A model generated the notes under the pieces. The model ran no database searches. It was not told the DNA's origin and worked only from the letters and a program-made list of their open reading frames with translations. The translations under genes and the position numbers were made by a program. A stretch of DNA of 31,003 nt. It comes from Candidatus Saccharimonadia bacterium. Its GTDB lineage: Bacteria; Patescibacteriota; Saccharimonadia; Saccharimonadales; 2-12-FULL-41-12. Location of the stretch: assembly GCA_023263015.1 (NCBI GenBank), contig JALQXV010000118.1, forward strand, positions 1 through 31,003. The letters run 5' to 3'. Positions 7,885-15,924 of the stretch are shown here, one piece after another (positions within the stretch are counted from its first letter, which is position 1; each line of letters opens with the position of its first letter).

Positions 7885-9177
7885 ATGAAAAAACTCAAAC
7901 CATTATTAGTCACGGTAATGGCGTGCCTGCTGAGCATTGGGCTGGCTGGGCATTACACGGCATCAGCGTCGGTCTCAGGAAATAATGAGCTCATCAATCT
8001 AAATTCTAGCGGAGTAAAAACCGCTGCTGGCCTTTCAGGGATTAGTAATAATGGACGATACATACTAATGAGCTCAGGCGTAAGTATGACAAGTAGCGAT
8101 ACTAACTCTACTAGTGACCTATATATAAGAGACCGTCAAACAAACACTACAAATCTCGTTAGTATACCAAGTGGCGGAAGTAGTGCAGGAGGCGGCGTTG
8201 AGTATTCTTCAATGAGTCATGATGGACGTTTTGTAGTGTTTAGCACAGCAGCAACAGGTTACGTAAGTAGTGATACTTCTTCAGGGTCGGATGTATACAT
8301 GCGGGATACTATAAATAACACAACCATCTTAATTTCTGCCGACAGTTCAGGCTTACCAATGAACTATGCCCTAAGACCACAAGTGAGTGCAGATGGTCGA
8401 TTTGTAGCATTTGAAGCCCGAAAATATATATCCGGTGTTCTTGGTGACTATAATGTATATGTAAGGGATACTGTGTTAAATACTACGGAGCTCGTAAGCA
8501 AAACATCCTCTGGGAACCCTGGGAATAATGAGAGTCTTGGGCCTTCCATAAGTTGCGATGGTGGGATAGTCTCATTCTCATCAAGAGCTACCGACCTAGA
8601 TAGCAGTATTTCCGACACTAATAACCAGATGGATGTGATGTTTGTGAATCGTGTAGGAGGAAATATAGTAAAAAATATTACTAGTAGCGGGAATAATCAG
8701 AGCGCAGCCGTTACTAATGGCGGGTTATCCTGTGACGGTAACTATATTAGCTTTAATTCTTCGGCCAGTAACTTTCACAGCGGTGATACAAATGGCTACA
8801 TTGACTCGTTTAGATACAGCAGAATAAATTCAGACATAAATATAATATCTGCTGACAGCTCAGGTAATGAAGGTAACCGCGCTCCTACTTACGCTTCATT
8901 AAGTGGCGACGGAAGATATTCTGTATTTGCTTCACAATCCAACAATTTTACACCTAGTGATACGTTTACAAGTGATGTGTTTCTAAAAGATTTAGATACA
9001 GGAATTATTCAAAAAGTGTCCATTAATTCTACTGGTACGGGCGGCAATGCAGGTACATACTCTGGCATTATTTCCAGCAATGGTAAGTATGCAGCATTCT
9101 GGACATCCGCATCAAACTTAGTTAGTACTGATACTGACAACAATACCGACATACTCGTTGGTGAGACTGGATTATAA
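7885..9177 (+). CDS. Secreted seven-repeat beta-propeller (TolB/PD40-like) protein
   Basis: A 430-residue exported protein. The signal peptide (KPLLVTVMACLLSIGLAG) ends near TASAS. Seven repeats of about 55 residues follow, each built as (S)xDGRyvxFxSxASnxxxxDTNxxxDvYxRDxxxxxxxxxS. Examples are NNGRYILMSSGVSMTSSDTN, SHDGRFVVFSTAATGY, SADGRFVAFEAR and SGDGRYSVFASQSNN. The DGR turn and the DTN...D pattern match TolB/WD40-like PD40 repeats, so a seven-bladed propeller for ligand or protein binding is likely. RBS GGAGG precedes the ATG. It is the only plus-strand gene among minus-strand surface genes, and it uses ATA and AGT codons much more freely than they do, hinting at a different origin. No catalytic residues are recognised. 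Confidence 0.75.
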   Translation: MKKLKPLLVTVMACLLSIGLAGHYTASASVSGNNELINLNSSGVKTAAGLSGISNNGRYILMSSGVSMTSSDTNSTSDLYIRDRQTNTTNLVSIPSGGSSAGGGVEYSSMSHDGRFVVFSTAATGYVSSDTSSGSDVYMRDTINNTTILISADSSGLPMNYALRPQVSADGRFVAFEARKYISGVLGDYNVYVRDTVLNTTELVSKTSSGNPGNNESLGPSISCDGGIVSFSSRATDLDSSISDTNNQMDVMFVNRVGGNIVKNITSSGNNQSAAVTNGGLSCDGNYISFNSSASNFHSGDTNGYIDSFRYSRINSDINIISADSSGNEGNRAPTYASLSGDGRYSVFASQSNNFTPSDTFTSDVFLKDLDTGIIQKVSINSTGTGGNAGTYSGIISSNGKYAAFWTSASNLVSTDTDNNTDILVGETGL

Positions 9178-9182
9178 AATAC

Positions 9183-9213
9183 AAAAGATGGGGAATTTAC
9201 CTCCCTATCTTTA
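9183..9213. terminator. Bidirectional terminator between convergent genes
   Basis: AAAGATGGGG (9184-9193) pairs with CCCTATCTTT (9203-9212) with one mismatch. It has an A/T-rich flank on both sides and sits in the 39-bp gap between the convergent stop codons at 9177 and 9217. Confidence 0.7.
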
Positions 9214-9216
9214 TTA

Positions 9217-9996
9217 CTAAAACGTAGCCACAGCCACAATCACATGACGCATCGTATACTGCCCAGCCGGTGTGATGGTACTCGGCTTAATAATGTACGA
9301 AACAGTGTAGTTTGTTTGGCCAATACCTTGGTTCCCAGCAGTTGCTGGTGATGTAGCAATAGTGTCGCCATTATTGTACTTATACTGGTTGGTCGTATCA
9401 TAGCCAGTTGCAATTTTGCCATCTGCAAAACTATTGTCAGGAACATTTACAGGAGCCGCGCCGATAGACCCTGGTGCTGTATTGGCCACAAGGTTTATGC
9501 CAAATTCTTCAACGCTTTCAGTCGTAGATGCAGAGCCCAATACAGATTTTGCAGCAAATACCCTGTTATTTTCACTTGTTGGTGGAGCTGAAGCAGTTAT
9601 TACAGCATAGCTAGATGATAAATAGCTCCGGACGTAGAAGGTACAGTTACAAGCGCCGGCTTGTGAAGATGCAAAGGATGGTGCATTTGCAGCCAATGTA
9701 CCAAAGTCAATATCTGCGCCCGTTACTCCTGCCTCTAGAAATGGTTCGCTCGGTGTATTAAACCCAGCTACGGCACGGTAGTTCGGGCTAGAAATGTCGG
9801 CTGACCCTAATGAGCCTGTCGATTGTCGGGCTCGGTAGTTAGTAGAGTTAGCATCAACTTGTCCACCGCTACCAAAGTAGCTTTCTTCTACGCGATAATT
9901 CGTTGAAGAAGACTGAGCTAAAACAACACTAGGAACTAACAGTACGGCAATGACCGCAGCTGAAATAGTGTTGATCCACTTTTTATTTTTCCTCAT
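9217..9996 (-). CDS. Secreted WxL-like surface protein, short family member
   Basis: A 259-residue exported protein. The signal peptide is NTISAAVIAVLLVPSVVLAQ. It carries a repeated N-terminal motif, roughly S(T/P)NYR(V/A) in SSSTNYRVEES, NSTNYRARQSTGS and SPNYRAVAGFN, a tandem repeat often seen in CPR surface proteins. The remainder is a beta-rich domain with an ACNC cysteine pair. The C-terminus NYTVSYIIKPSTITPAGQYT and then MRHVIVAVATF is clearly related to that of the 3561-4604 protein, including the terminal Phe. An extended -10 lies 12 nt upstream of the ATG, giving a very short leader. The ATG is immediately followed by codons for a basic n-region (MRKNKK). Function not recognised; it is probably part of the same surface layer. 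Confidence 0.72.
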   Translation of the reverse strand: MRKNKKWINTISAAVIAVLLVPSVVLAQSSSTNYRVEESYFGSGGQVDANSTNYRARQSTGSLGSADISSPNYRAVAGFNTPSEPFLEAGVTGADIDFGTLAANAPSFASSQAGACNCTFYVRSYLSSSYAVITASAPPTSENNRVFAAKSVLGSASTTESVEEFGINLVANTAPGSIGAAPVNVPDNSFADGKIATGYDTTNQYKYNNGDTIATSPATAGNQGIGQTNYTVSYIIKPSTITPAGQYTMRHVIVAVATF

Positions 9997-10008
9997 AACC
10001 TTGTCAAA

Positions 10009-10017
10009 ATTATACCA
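10009..10017 (-). promoter_or_regulatory. Extended -10 promoter (TGG-TATAAT) with a very short leader
   Basis: A consensus TATAAT with a TGG extension on the minus strand, 12 nt before the ATG at 9996 and inside the 29-bp gap after the previous gene. No -35 is apparent. The implied leader is about 6 nt. Confidence 0.55.
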
Positions 10018-10025
10018 TAAGCCTG

Positions 10026-10703
10026 TTAACGAGCTTGGAACGAATTTACAATGTCTGTTATCTGGGACGGTTCAGGCGTAGCTTTTAAGTTTGTGTAGTA
10101 AATAGTGTAATTTGCCATTGATCCGTCAGCCCGCTTTAGTGGTAATGTCGTTGTGCCCCCAACTTGACCAACTAAAACCGCATAGTTGGTACTATCTGCA
10201 TCACACTTAAATTTAACGCGCTCCATTGCAATCATCGGGTCGTCGATTGACGACTTCCCAGTTGCTTTTATGCAGTGGTCGGTAACCGTTGCTGGTAACA
10301 ATTCAGAATTATCACTAATTGTAACCGGCAGTACCCTGTTGGCTACTAAATTAGCTGGTGACTCATTAACGTAAATCGTCATTTGGTGCTCAATTAAGTT
10401 GCCCCTAAAGCTTCTGTAAATAAACTTCGTGGGCGTTGATTCCCCTGGCACTTCTACCCAAGTTTTGTTTGCCTGAAACTGGAAGTACGGTGAACGCAAA
10501 ATATTAACTGATTCGGCGTAGTAGCTAGCCGTGGTTTGCACTGCACCGCCACCATTTTGGCTTGACTGTTCGGTTTTACGGATTACCGTGTAGCCGTAAG
10601 CTGCGGCAGCAACAGCCAGCAGAAAAATAGCTACAAAGAAAATACGAACACGTAAAATGTAGCGTTTGCGCCGCTGGTAGTTCATTTGTGGACTATATTT
10701 CAT
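10026..10703 (-). CDS. Single-pass membrane protein with extracellular domain, unknown function
   Basis: A 225-residue protein with a basic cytoplasmic N-terminus (YQRRKRYILRVR), one membrane helix at about residues 22-43 (IFFVAIFLLAVAAAAYGYTV) and an extracellular domain of about 180 residues. The domain has two cysteines (DHCIKATGK and VKFKCDADS) likely to pair. The ending, TDIVNSFQAR, resembles lipid- or ligand-binding folds of the PsbP/LpqN type, where a short C-terminal helix closes the sheet, but I cannot prove the family. It is transcribed toward the surface-protein genes and is divergent from 10839. Alternative starts exist at Met1 and Met7; neither has a good RBS. Confidence 0.6.
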   Translation of the reverse strand: MKYSPQMNYQRRKRYILRVRIFFVAIFLLAVAAAAYGYTVIRKTEQSSQNGGGAVQTTASYYAESVNILRSPYFQFQANKTWVEVPGESTPTKFIYRSFRGNLIEHQMTIYVNESPANLVANRVLPVTISDNSELLPATVTDHCIKATGKSSIDDPMIAMERVKFKCDADSTNYAVLVGQVGGTTTLPLKRADGSMANYTIYYTNLKATPEPSQITDIVNSFQAR

Positions 10704-10838
10704 GTTTGTTACCCACTGGTCCGTTCTATACTTATTTTGGCATAAGAAGAAATAAATACAACATGTTTATGCTTACGTATCTTTTGTAGTATGATATAAG
10801 CAAGTTTTAATGTGTGTTACAAAAAGCAAAAGTGAGTA

Positions 10839-11834
10839 ATGGAAAACGGACAAACACCCCCAACTAATACCACCGACGATACCGGTGATTCGCTCGAGGC
10901 GCAGACCACCGTTGTAGAAACGGGCGCTCAAGCTGGTGCCGTACCTGCTTCTGGCGGTCCAGCCCCCAACAATAACGACAAGAAGAAAAACAAAGGCAAA
11001 GGTTTTTTTGCCCGCGTTAACATTTACCTTCTACTCTTTATCTTTGTGATCGTAATCGCTGCCGTCGTAACCGCAATTAGTATTATCCGTAGTAAACAAG
11101 TCAATCAAGACCAAAAAAATCAAATTGTCACCGAACCACTTAGCAAAGAAGCACTCGAGCAACTTCGTCAAACCGATGTTAAAGTTGGTGACCCTAAACA
11201 AGTTCTAAGCGTAGAATCTAACGCCATTTTTGCTGGCAAAGTATTAATTCGAGACAGCTTAGAAGTAGCCGGTGAAATTAAAGCCGGTGCCGCGCTTAAC
11301 ATCCCTGGCCTTACTGTTAGCGGCGTCGCTACGCTTGGCCAAGTTCAAGCTAGTCAGTTGCAAGTAGCCGGCAACACCACACTGCAAGGTCAAGTAAACA
11401 TTCAGAACAACTTATCTGTCACAGGCTCTGGTTCGTTTGGTGGCTCAATTACAGCCGCATCCCTTAATATTAGTAACTTACAAATCAATGGCGACCTCCA
11501 GTTTACTAAGCACATCGATGCTGGCGGTCCTACACCTGGTAAGTCTGATGGTCCTGCGCTTGGCGGTGGTGGCACTAGTTCTATAAGCGGCACCGATACT
11601 GCTGGAACAGTAGCTATTAACACCGGTGGTGGACCTGCCGCAGGCTGTTTTGTTACCGTTACCTTTACGTCTCGCTTTAACGGTACGCCTCACGTAGTAA
11701 TTACTCCAGTTGGTTCAGCTGGTGGATCAATCAATTACTACATTAACCGTAGCGCCACAAACTTTAGTATCTGTAGCGCCAACGTACCACCGGCTGGTCA
11801 AAGCTTTGCCTTTGATTACATCGTAATCGACTAG
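10839..11834 (+). CDS. Membrane-anchored, tail-fibre-like surface protein
   Basis: A 331-residue protein. A low-complexity cytoplasmic N-terminus of about 58 residues ends in KKKNKGKG and is followed by one membrane helix (IYLLLFIFVIVIAAVVTAIS). A short helical linker comes next. Then a region of hexapeptide-like or beta-helical repeats (residues about 125-225; VAGEIKAGAALNIPGLTVSG, LQVAGNTTLQGQVNIQNN, GSFGGSITAASLNI) resembles bactofilin and phage tail-fibre shafts. The C-terminal beta domain TVTFTSRFNGTPHVVITPVG...NYYINRS...FDYIVID resembles fibre-tip or H-type domains common in CPR surface proteins. It probably projects from the cell as a trimer-like shaft with a binding tip. The gene ends convergently with the ATPase operon, with repeat copy C between them. 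The exact function is unknown. Confidence 0.68.
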   Translation: MENGQTPPTNTTDDTGDSLEAQTTVVETGAQAGAVPASGGPAPNNNDKKKNKGKGFFARVNIYLLLFIFVIVIAAVVTAISIIRSKQVNQDQKNQIVTEPLSKEALEQLRQTDVKVGDPKQVLSVESNAIFAGKVLIRDSLEVAGEIKAGAALNIPGLTVSGVATLGQVQASQLQVAGNTTLQGQVNIQNNLSVTGSGSFGGSITAASLNISNLQINGDLQFTKHIDAGGPTPGKSDGPALGGGGTSSISGTDTAGTVAINTGGGPAAGCFVTVTFTSRFNGTPHVVITPVGSAGGSINYYINRSATNFSICSANVPPAGQSFAFDYIVID

Positions 11835-11854
11835 GTTTTTGCCCTAAGATTTCT

Positions 11855-11906
11855 ATGTAAAATCTGGTTTAATGAAACGATAATTAAATCGCAGTTTACA
11901 TACAAA
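11855..11906. repeat. Dispersed palindromic repeat, copy C (between convergent genes)
   Basis: The left arm ATGTAAAATCTGGTTTAAT (11855-11873) pairs imperfectly with the right arm ATTAAATCGCAGTTTACAT (11883-11901), followed by ACAAAAC. It fills the gap between the plus-strand surface gene and the epsilon-subunit gene, touching the epsilon stop codon. It is a candidate bidirectional terminator. Confidence 0.65.
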
Positions 11907-11907
11907 A

Positions 11908-12204
11908 CTAAACGTCTAAGAACAAGGTAACTTTGTTGCTACGCACGTGCATAACACCACGCGTAATTCGAATCTTACTTTCTTCGCCTTCTGGCAAGCG
12001 TATAATCACCTCACCGGCGTTAACAAGTGTCATAAAGTTGTGGTGACGCGGCAAAATGTCAAATGGACCAGTGTCGTTTTCGGCCGATAAGCTCATAGCT
12101 AACCCGTCAAAATACGATTGGTATGCCGAATAAACTTTAACGTGAATTCGGTCGTCCGGAATGTCGGAAGATTTGGGAGCTTCTTTTGGAGGTTCCTCGG
12201 CCAT
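11908..12204 (-). CDS. atpC: F1-type ATPase epsilon subunit, beta-sandwich domain only
   Basis: Epsilon sits on the central stalk of F1 and contacts the c-ring. The 98-residue product has the N-terminal beta-sandwich hallmark GPFDILPRHHNFMTLVNAGE (canonical form GxxGILPxHxPLxTxLxxG) and ends right after the sandwich strand VRSNKVTLFLDV. The C-terminal two-helix regulatory arm of standard epsilon (total about 130-140 residues) is missing. The first 15 residues are a Pro/Lys-rich extension (AEEPPKEAPKSS). It is the last gene of the operon, 8 bp after the beta gene, and is followed by repeat C. Its loss of the inhibitory helices implies no epsilon-type autoinhibition. The family call is good; its role in a proton-driven enzyme is uncertain because of the context. 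Confidence 0.85.
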   Translation of the reverse strand: MAEEPPKEAPKSSDIPDDRIHVKVYSAYQSYFDGLAMSLSAENDTGPFDILPRHHNFMTLVNAGEVIIRLPEGEESKIRITRGVMHVRSNKVTLFLDV

Positions 12205-12212
12205 ACTACGTC

Positions 12213-13520
12213 CTAAACAATAATTTCTTCAATACTAGCCAAGGTCTGGTCACGCGTAAAGGTTTCACCAGGAATACCGTTAAGCTTGGTAGTCACGTTA
12301 AAGTTCTGGGTAAAGTTCTGAATCAGCTTTTTGGCTTTAGTAAAGTCAGCTCGGTCAGATGGCGAAAGCTCGTTCTCACCAATAATGGCAATAATACTTT
12401 TAAGTGATTCATACTTCTGCAGCAAGGCCTGCACCTGTACGCTCAACACATAATGCCGATCGCCCACAATTTCAGGGGTCAAAAGTGATGACGTACTGCG
12501 CGTTAGATCTACTGCTGGGCGAATTCCCTGTTCAGCAATTGAACGGCTTAGTACCAAAATGGCGTCCAGCTCGTGCGAGATCATTTGCACGGCTGGGTCA
12601 GAATTATCGTCGGCCGGTACGTAAATGGTCTGCACTGATGTAATGGAGCCATTTTCGTTAGACGTTAGGCGGTCTTGTAATACCTTAATGTCCGAAAAAA
12701 TAGTCGGTTCGTAACCACCTTCGTTCGGGATCTGGCTCAAAATGGTCGCCAGCTCGTTGCGAGCCTGAATGTAACGATAAATGTTGTCAGCAAAGAATAG
12801 AATATCTTTTTGATGATTATCACGGAAATCTTCGGCTAAGGCCGTAGCCGCTACGCCAACCAAGGCACGCTGAATCGGATTTTCGTTCATTTGGCCAAAG
12901 AACATACAGGTGTTCTTTAAAAGATCGGCTTCTTTAAGCGTGTCGTAGAGTTCATGGCCTTCACGAATACGCTCACCGATACCAGCAAAGAATGACAAAC
13001 CGGTGCCACTTTGGGCAATGTTGTTAATCAGCTCCATAGTAAGCACTGTCTTACCAACACCAGCACCACCGATAATGCCGATCTTGCGACCCTTAACGAA
13101 CGGGGTCATAAAGTCGATCACTTTAAGGCCGGTTTCCAGAATTTCTGGTTTACGAACTTCAAAGTTTGTACTGCGAGGCGGATTCTTAAGAATATCTTTG
13201 TAGGCTAGATCTTTGTCATCAATTTGTGGCAGTCCATCGAGTGGCTGGCCAAGCGCGTCAAAAATACGCCCAATCGTTTTATCGCCAATTGGAATTTGAA
13301 TACCGTTATGGGTACGAGCAACCGGCATACCCCGCTGCAGCGATCGGTCAGAACGTACGTTTAAGCAAAGTACTTCGCCGTGAACGTCGAGGCGTTCAAC
13401 CAATAGCTGGGTCTTCTTTTCGTTCTCAACTTCAATAATTTCACCAATATTTGGTGCATCTTCTTCAAAGTTTACAAATACAACCAAGTCTTTGATTGAG
13501 GAAATTACGCCCTTGCTCAT
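12213..13520 (-). CDS. atpD: F1-type ATPase beta subunit, divergent, catalytic
   Basis: The catalytic subunit of the F1 hexamer. The 435-residue length is short for the family (about 460-480); the last 25 or so residues of the helical domain are missing. The P-loop GGAGVGKT is at residues 151-158, the catalytic Glu in IGERIREG (Glu183), and Walker B LFFADN at 241-246. GYEPTIFSDI and VYVPADD-type blocks are recognisable, so ATP hydrolysis looks intact. The DELSEED torque-transmitting loop has become ENELSPSD (residues 382-389), losing most of its acidic charge. Overall it is far more diverged than housekeeping beta subunits usually are, which suggests a special role or very fast evolution. It overlaps the gamma gene by 4 bp (translational coupling). 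Confidence 0.92.
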   Translation of the reverse strand: MSKGVISSIKDLVVFVNFEEDAPNIGEIIEVENEKKTQLLVERLDVHGEVLCLNVRSDRSLQRGMPVARTHNGIQIPIGDKTIGRIFDALGQPLDGLPQIDDKDLAYKDILKNPPRSTNFEVRKPEILETGLKVIDFMTPFVKGRKIGIIGGAGVGKTVLTMELINNIAQSGTGLSFFAGIGERIREGHELYDTLKEADLLKNTCMFFGQMNENPIQRALVGVAATALAEDFRDNHQKDILFFADNIYRYIQARNELATILSQIPNEGGYEPTIFSDIKVLQDRLTSNENGSITSVQTIYVPADDNSDPAVQMISHELDAILVLSRSIAEQGIRPAVDLTRSTSSLLTPEIVGDRHYVLSVQVQALLQKYESLKSIIAIIGENELSPSDRADFTKAKKLIQNFTQNFNVTTKLNGIPGETFTRDQTLASIEEIIV

Positions 13521-14371
13521 GCTAACCCTGCCTTCTTAATGCCGTTGATAATTTCTTTTAGGCGTTCATCTTTAATACCACGTCGGGCGCGGTTATAGCG
13601 CAGCTTAGCTTCACTAAATTGGTCATCGGCAGCTTGGTGCGAAGCCGACATAGCACGGAAACGACTGGCGTATTGTGCAAGCTTTGAATCAAGAATTAGC
13701 TGTTCCAAAGCAATCTGCATCATCGACCGTTCAAGGTGGTCAACCAAAACGTAGGTACTTGGCTCAAAAATATACGTATCTTCACTAATGTAATCTTCGG
13801 TTTTGTCAGACTTGCTACCGATGTTATTTACAGCGTTCGACAATTCAATTCGCTTTACATCCTGCGTCATCAACGACACGTATTCTTGATAATACACACT
13901 GGCGTTCTTATACTGTTGAACGTACTTGATAATTGGCGCTACGTTAATGTTCTGGTCGTTATTAGGTAGTTTAAAATACTTTTTAAATTCGATATTCTTT
14001 TGGGCTAATTGCACGGCACCGTGGTGGCCGATCACAATAATATCTTGGTTCTCTGGCTTGTAGGTTTCTAGCATAAAACGAACAAGCTTTTGGTCGATGT
14101 CACCGCTAAAACCACCTTCGGCGGTAATGATAATATACAGCTCCTTGTCGGTCACCTGCTCTGAACTGGTGGTGCGGCCAAACCTAAACAAACTATCAAC
14201 ACGAATTTGCGTGTAAATAGCCCACAAATCATCAAAGAACTGGGTTGCTTGAAGCACTTGGTTTTTAATGCGAGCAATCTTCATGCTGGCAATGCCTTCA
14301 AAGACACTACTCATTTCAACCATGGCGCCCATGCCCTTCATCTCTTTTTCAATTTCTTGAAGCCGGCTCAC
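13517..14371 (-). CDS. atpG: F1-type ATPase gamma subunit, divergent
   Basis: Gamma is the rotating axle inside the alpha-beta hexamer. The 284-residue length is normal. The N-terminal helix is MSRLQEIEKEMKGMGAMVEM...IASMKIARIKNQV, where canonical gamma has LREIRRRIKSVKNTQQITKA; the pattern holds but the identity is low. The C-terminal helix RFRAMSASHQAADDQFSEAK followed by LRYNRARRGIKDERLKEIIN matches the canonical RMxAMxxAxxNAxxxIxxLxLxYNRARQAxITxELxEIV. The central Rossmann-like part shows VIGHHGAVQLAQK. It overlaps beta and alpha by 4 bp on either side. Confident as gamma by position and both terminal helices; rotation is inferred, not shown. Confidence 0.85.
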   Translation of the reverse strand: MSRLQEIEKEMKGMGAMVEMSSVFEGIASMKIARIKNQVLQATQFFDDLWAIYTQIRVDSLFRFGRTTSSEQVTDKELYIIITAEGGFSGDIDQKLVRFMLETYKPENQDIIVIGHHGAVQLAQKNIEFKKYFKLPNNDQNINVAPIIKYVQQYKNASVYYQEYVSLMTQDVKRIELSNAVNNIGSKSDKTEDYISEDTYIFEPSTYVLVDHLERSMMQIALEQLILDSKLAQYASRFRAMSASHQAADDQFSEAKLRYNRARRGIKDERLKEIINGIKKAGLA

Positions 14372-15924
14372 TGCTTAGCCTCCGCTTTTTGCTTTTCTTT
14401 CTCTTCTTTTTCGCGCTTCTTTTTGTCTTTTTTACTTTCCTTAGCATCGGCTGGCGCTGGAGCCGCCTCGGCCGCTGGTGCCGCTTCGGCAGCAACTACC
14501 GGCGCGGTTACGCTTAGAGCCTTAAGCTGGTCACGAATAGCATCAAAGTCTTCATCTTTCTGAATCTTGTCAGCGTGATCGCGTACATGTGTCTTAAGGT
14601 TGTCTACGTCTACTTTGGCACCTTCTTCTAGATTAAGAATAATGTCTAGCATTAATTGTTGCGCATACAGTGAATACGTTTCGGACGGGCCTTGGTTGAG
14701 AGCTTTAAATATGTTGGCACCAACTTCGAGCGCCTTTTTAGACTCCGGCGAAAGTTCGGAACCAAAGTGAGAAAATTCTTCGGCTTCACGGTAAGCGGCC
14801 AAAGTTTTGAGTGTAGTGGCTGCAAGGTTCTTTTGACGCTTATTATGACCAACACCACCAACACGAGTCACGCTCAGACCGGTGTTAACAGCAGGGCGAA
14901 TACCGCCACGGAACAAGTCCATGTCTAAGATCCACTGACCATCTGTAATAGACATAATGTTGGTGGGCAAATAGGCTGTAATGTCACCAGAAGCCGCCAG
15001 AACGACTGGGATACTGGTTAAGTGCTTACCATTGCGCTCAAGCCGACCAGCCCTTTCGAGCAAGCTAGAGTGCGCAAAGAACATATCACCTGGGTACGAG
15101 TCACGTCCTGGGCTGGTTCCCTTAAGCAGGGCTACTTCCCTATACGCATGAGCGTGGCTGGTAAGATCGTCGTAAATAATAATGGCGTCTTGGTCGAGTT
15201 TTTGCCAAAAGTATTCTGCCATTGAACAAGCTACATACGGAGCAATGTAGCTCAAAATAAGCGATTCGAACATCGTAGACACTACTACAATAGCGCTTTT
15301 AAGCGAGTCGGTTTCTTGGAGCTTACTAAGTAGCGCGTCAATATCGGCACGGCGCTTAGCGATCATACAGTAAACCACCACCTGATCAGTGTTCTTCTGA
15401 TTAATCGTTAATTGGGTAGCAACGCTACTCTTACCTGACTTAGAATCACCCAAAACCGCAATACGCTGACCGCGCACCACTGGGAAAATAGCGTCAATTG
15501 CGGTTACACCACTTTCTAGCTGCGTGTCGAGTAACTTACGAGTGTACAACGGTGGCGCTACGTTAAAGACTGGCCACGTATCATCAGCCGCAATTGGCCC
15601 CTTACCATCAAGCGGTTCTCCGGTAACCGAAATTACACGACCCAAAAAGTCTTTGCCAACTTTACAAACTAGTTGCTGGTGCTGAACCACGGCAATCATA
15701 CCTGAGGTTAGTGTTTTACTGCCAAGGTGTAAAACGGCCACATAATCCGGCATTACTTGGTCAACAAAGCCTTTACTACCATCTTCGAACATCACTAGTG
15801 CGTGCGTACTGATTGGCTGCAAGCCTTTAACTTTTACCAAGAACTTATCTACAGCGATAACTTCACCAACTGGCTGTCCACTTTCAACTAACCGATTAAA
15901 GTGTTGGTTGTCGCTAACACTCAT
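14368..15924 (-). CDS. atpA: F1-type ATPase alpha subunit with a charged Ala/Lys-rich C-terminal tail
   Basis: The non-catalytic nucleotide-binding subunit of F1. P-loop GDSKSGKSS begins at residue 159 (canonical GDRQTGKT). ALIIYDDL-type block DAIIIYDDLTSHAHAYREVA, PGRDSYPGD and the arginine-finger block GLSVTRVGG (residues 349-357, Arg354) are present, so it can support catalysis at beta. Two oddities stand out. The N-terminal helix that normally docks delta is about 10 residues shorter. The last 45 or so residues are a low-complexity tail, Ala/Pro/Glu-rich and then Lys/Glu-rich (KESKKDKKKREKEEKEKQ), not found in standard alpha. The length is 518. It overlaps delta and gamma by 4 bp. The identity is certain at family level. 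Confidence 0.93.
   Translation of the reverse strand: MSVSDNQHFNRLVESGQPVGEVIAVDKFLVKVKGLQPISTHALVMFEDGSKGFVDQVMPDYVAVLHLGSKTLTSGMIAVVQHQQLVCKVGKDFLGRVISVTGEPLDGKGPIAADDTWPVFNVAPPLYTRKLLDTQLESGVTAIDAIFPVVRGQRIAVLGDSKSGKSSVATQLTINQKNTDQVVVYCMIAKRRADIDALLSKLQETDSLKSAIVVVSTMFESLILSYIAPYVACSMAEYFWQKLDQDAIIIYDDLTSHAHAYREVALLKGTSPGRDSYPGDMFFAHSSLLERAGRLERNGKHLTSIPVVLAASGDITAYLPTNIMSITDGQWILDMDLFRGGIRPAVNTGLSVTRVGGVGHNKRQKNLAATTLKTLAAYREAEEFSHFGSELSPESKKALEVGANIFKALNQGPSETYSLYAQQLMLDIILNLEEGAKVDVDNLKTHVRDHADKIQKDEDFDAIRDQLKALSVTAPVVAAEAAPAAEAAPAPADAKESKKDKKKREKEEKEKQKAEAKQ

Noticed and set aside
1468..9996. Sortase (LPXTG) anchoring of the surface proteins
   Set aside because: No LPXTG-like motif with a following helix and basic tail exists in the four secreted proteins. 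Two other proteins have a plain C-terminal helix only.
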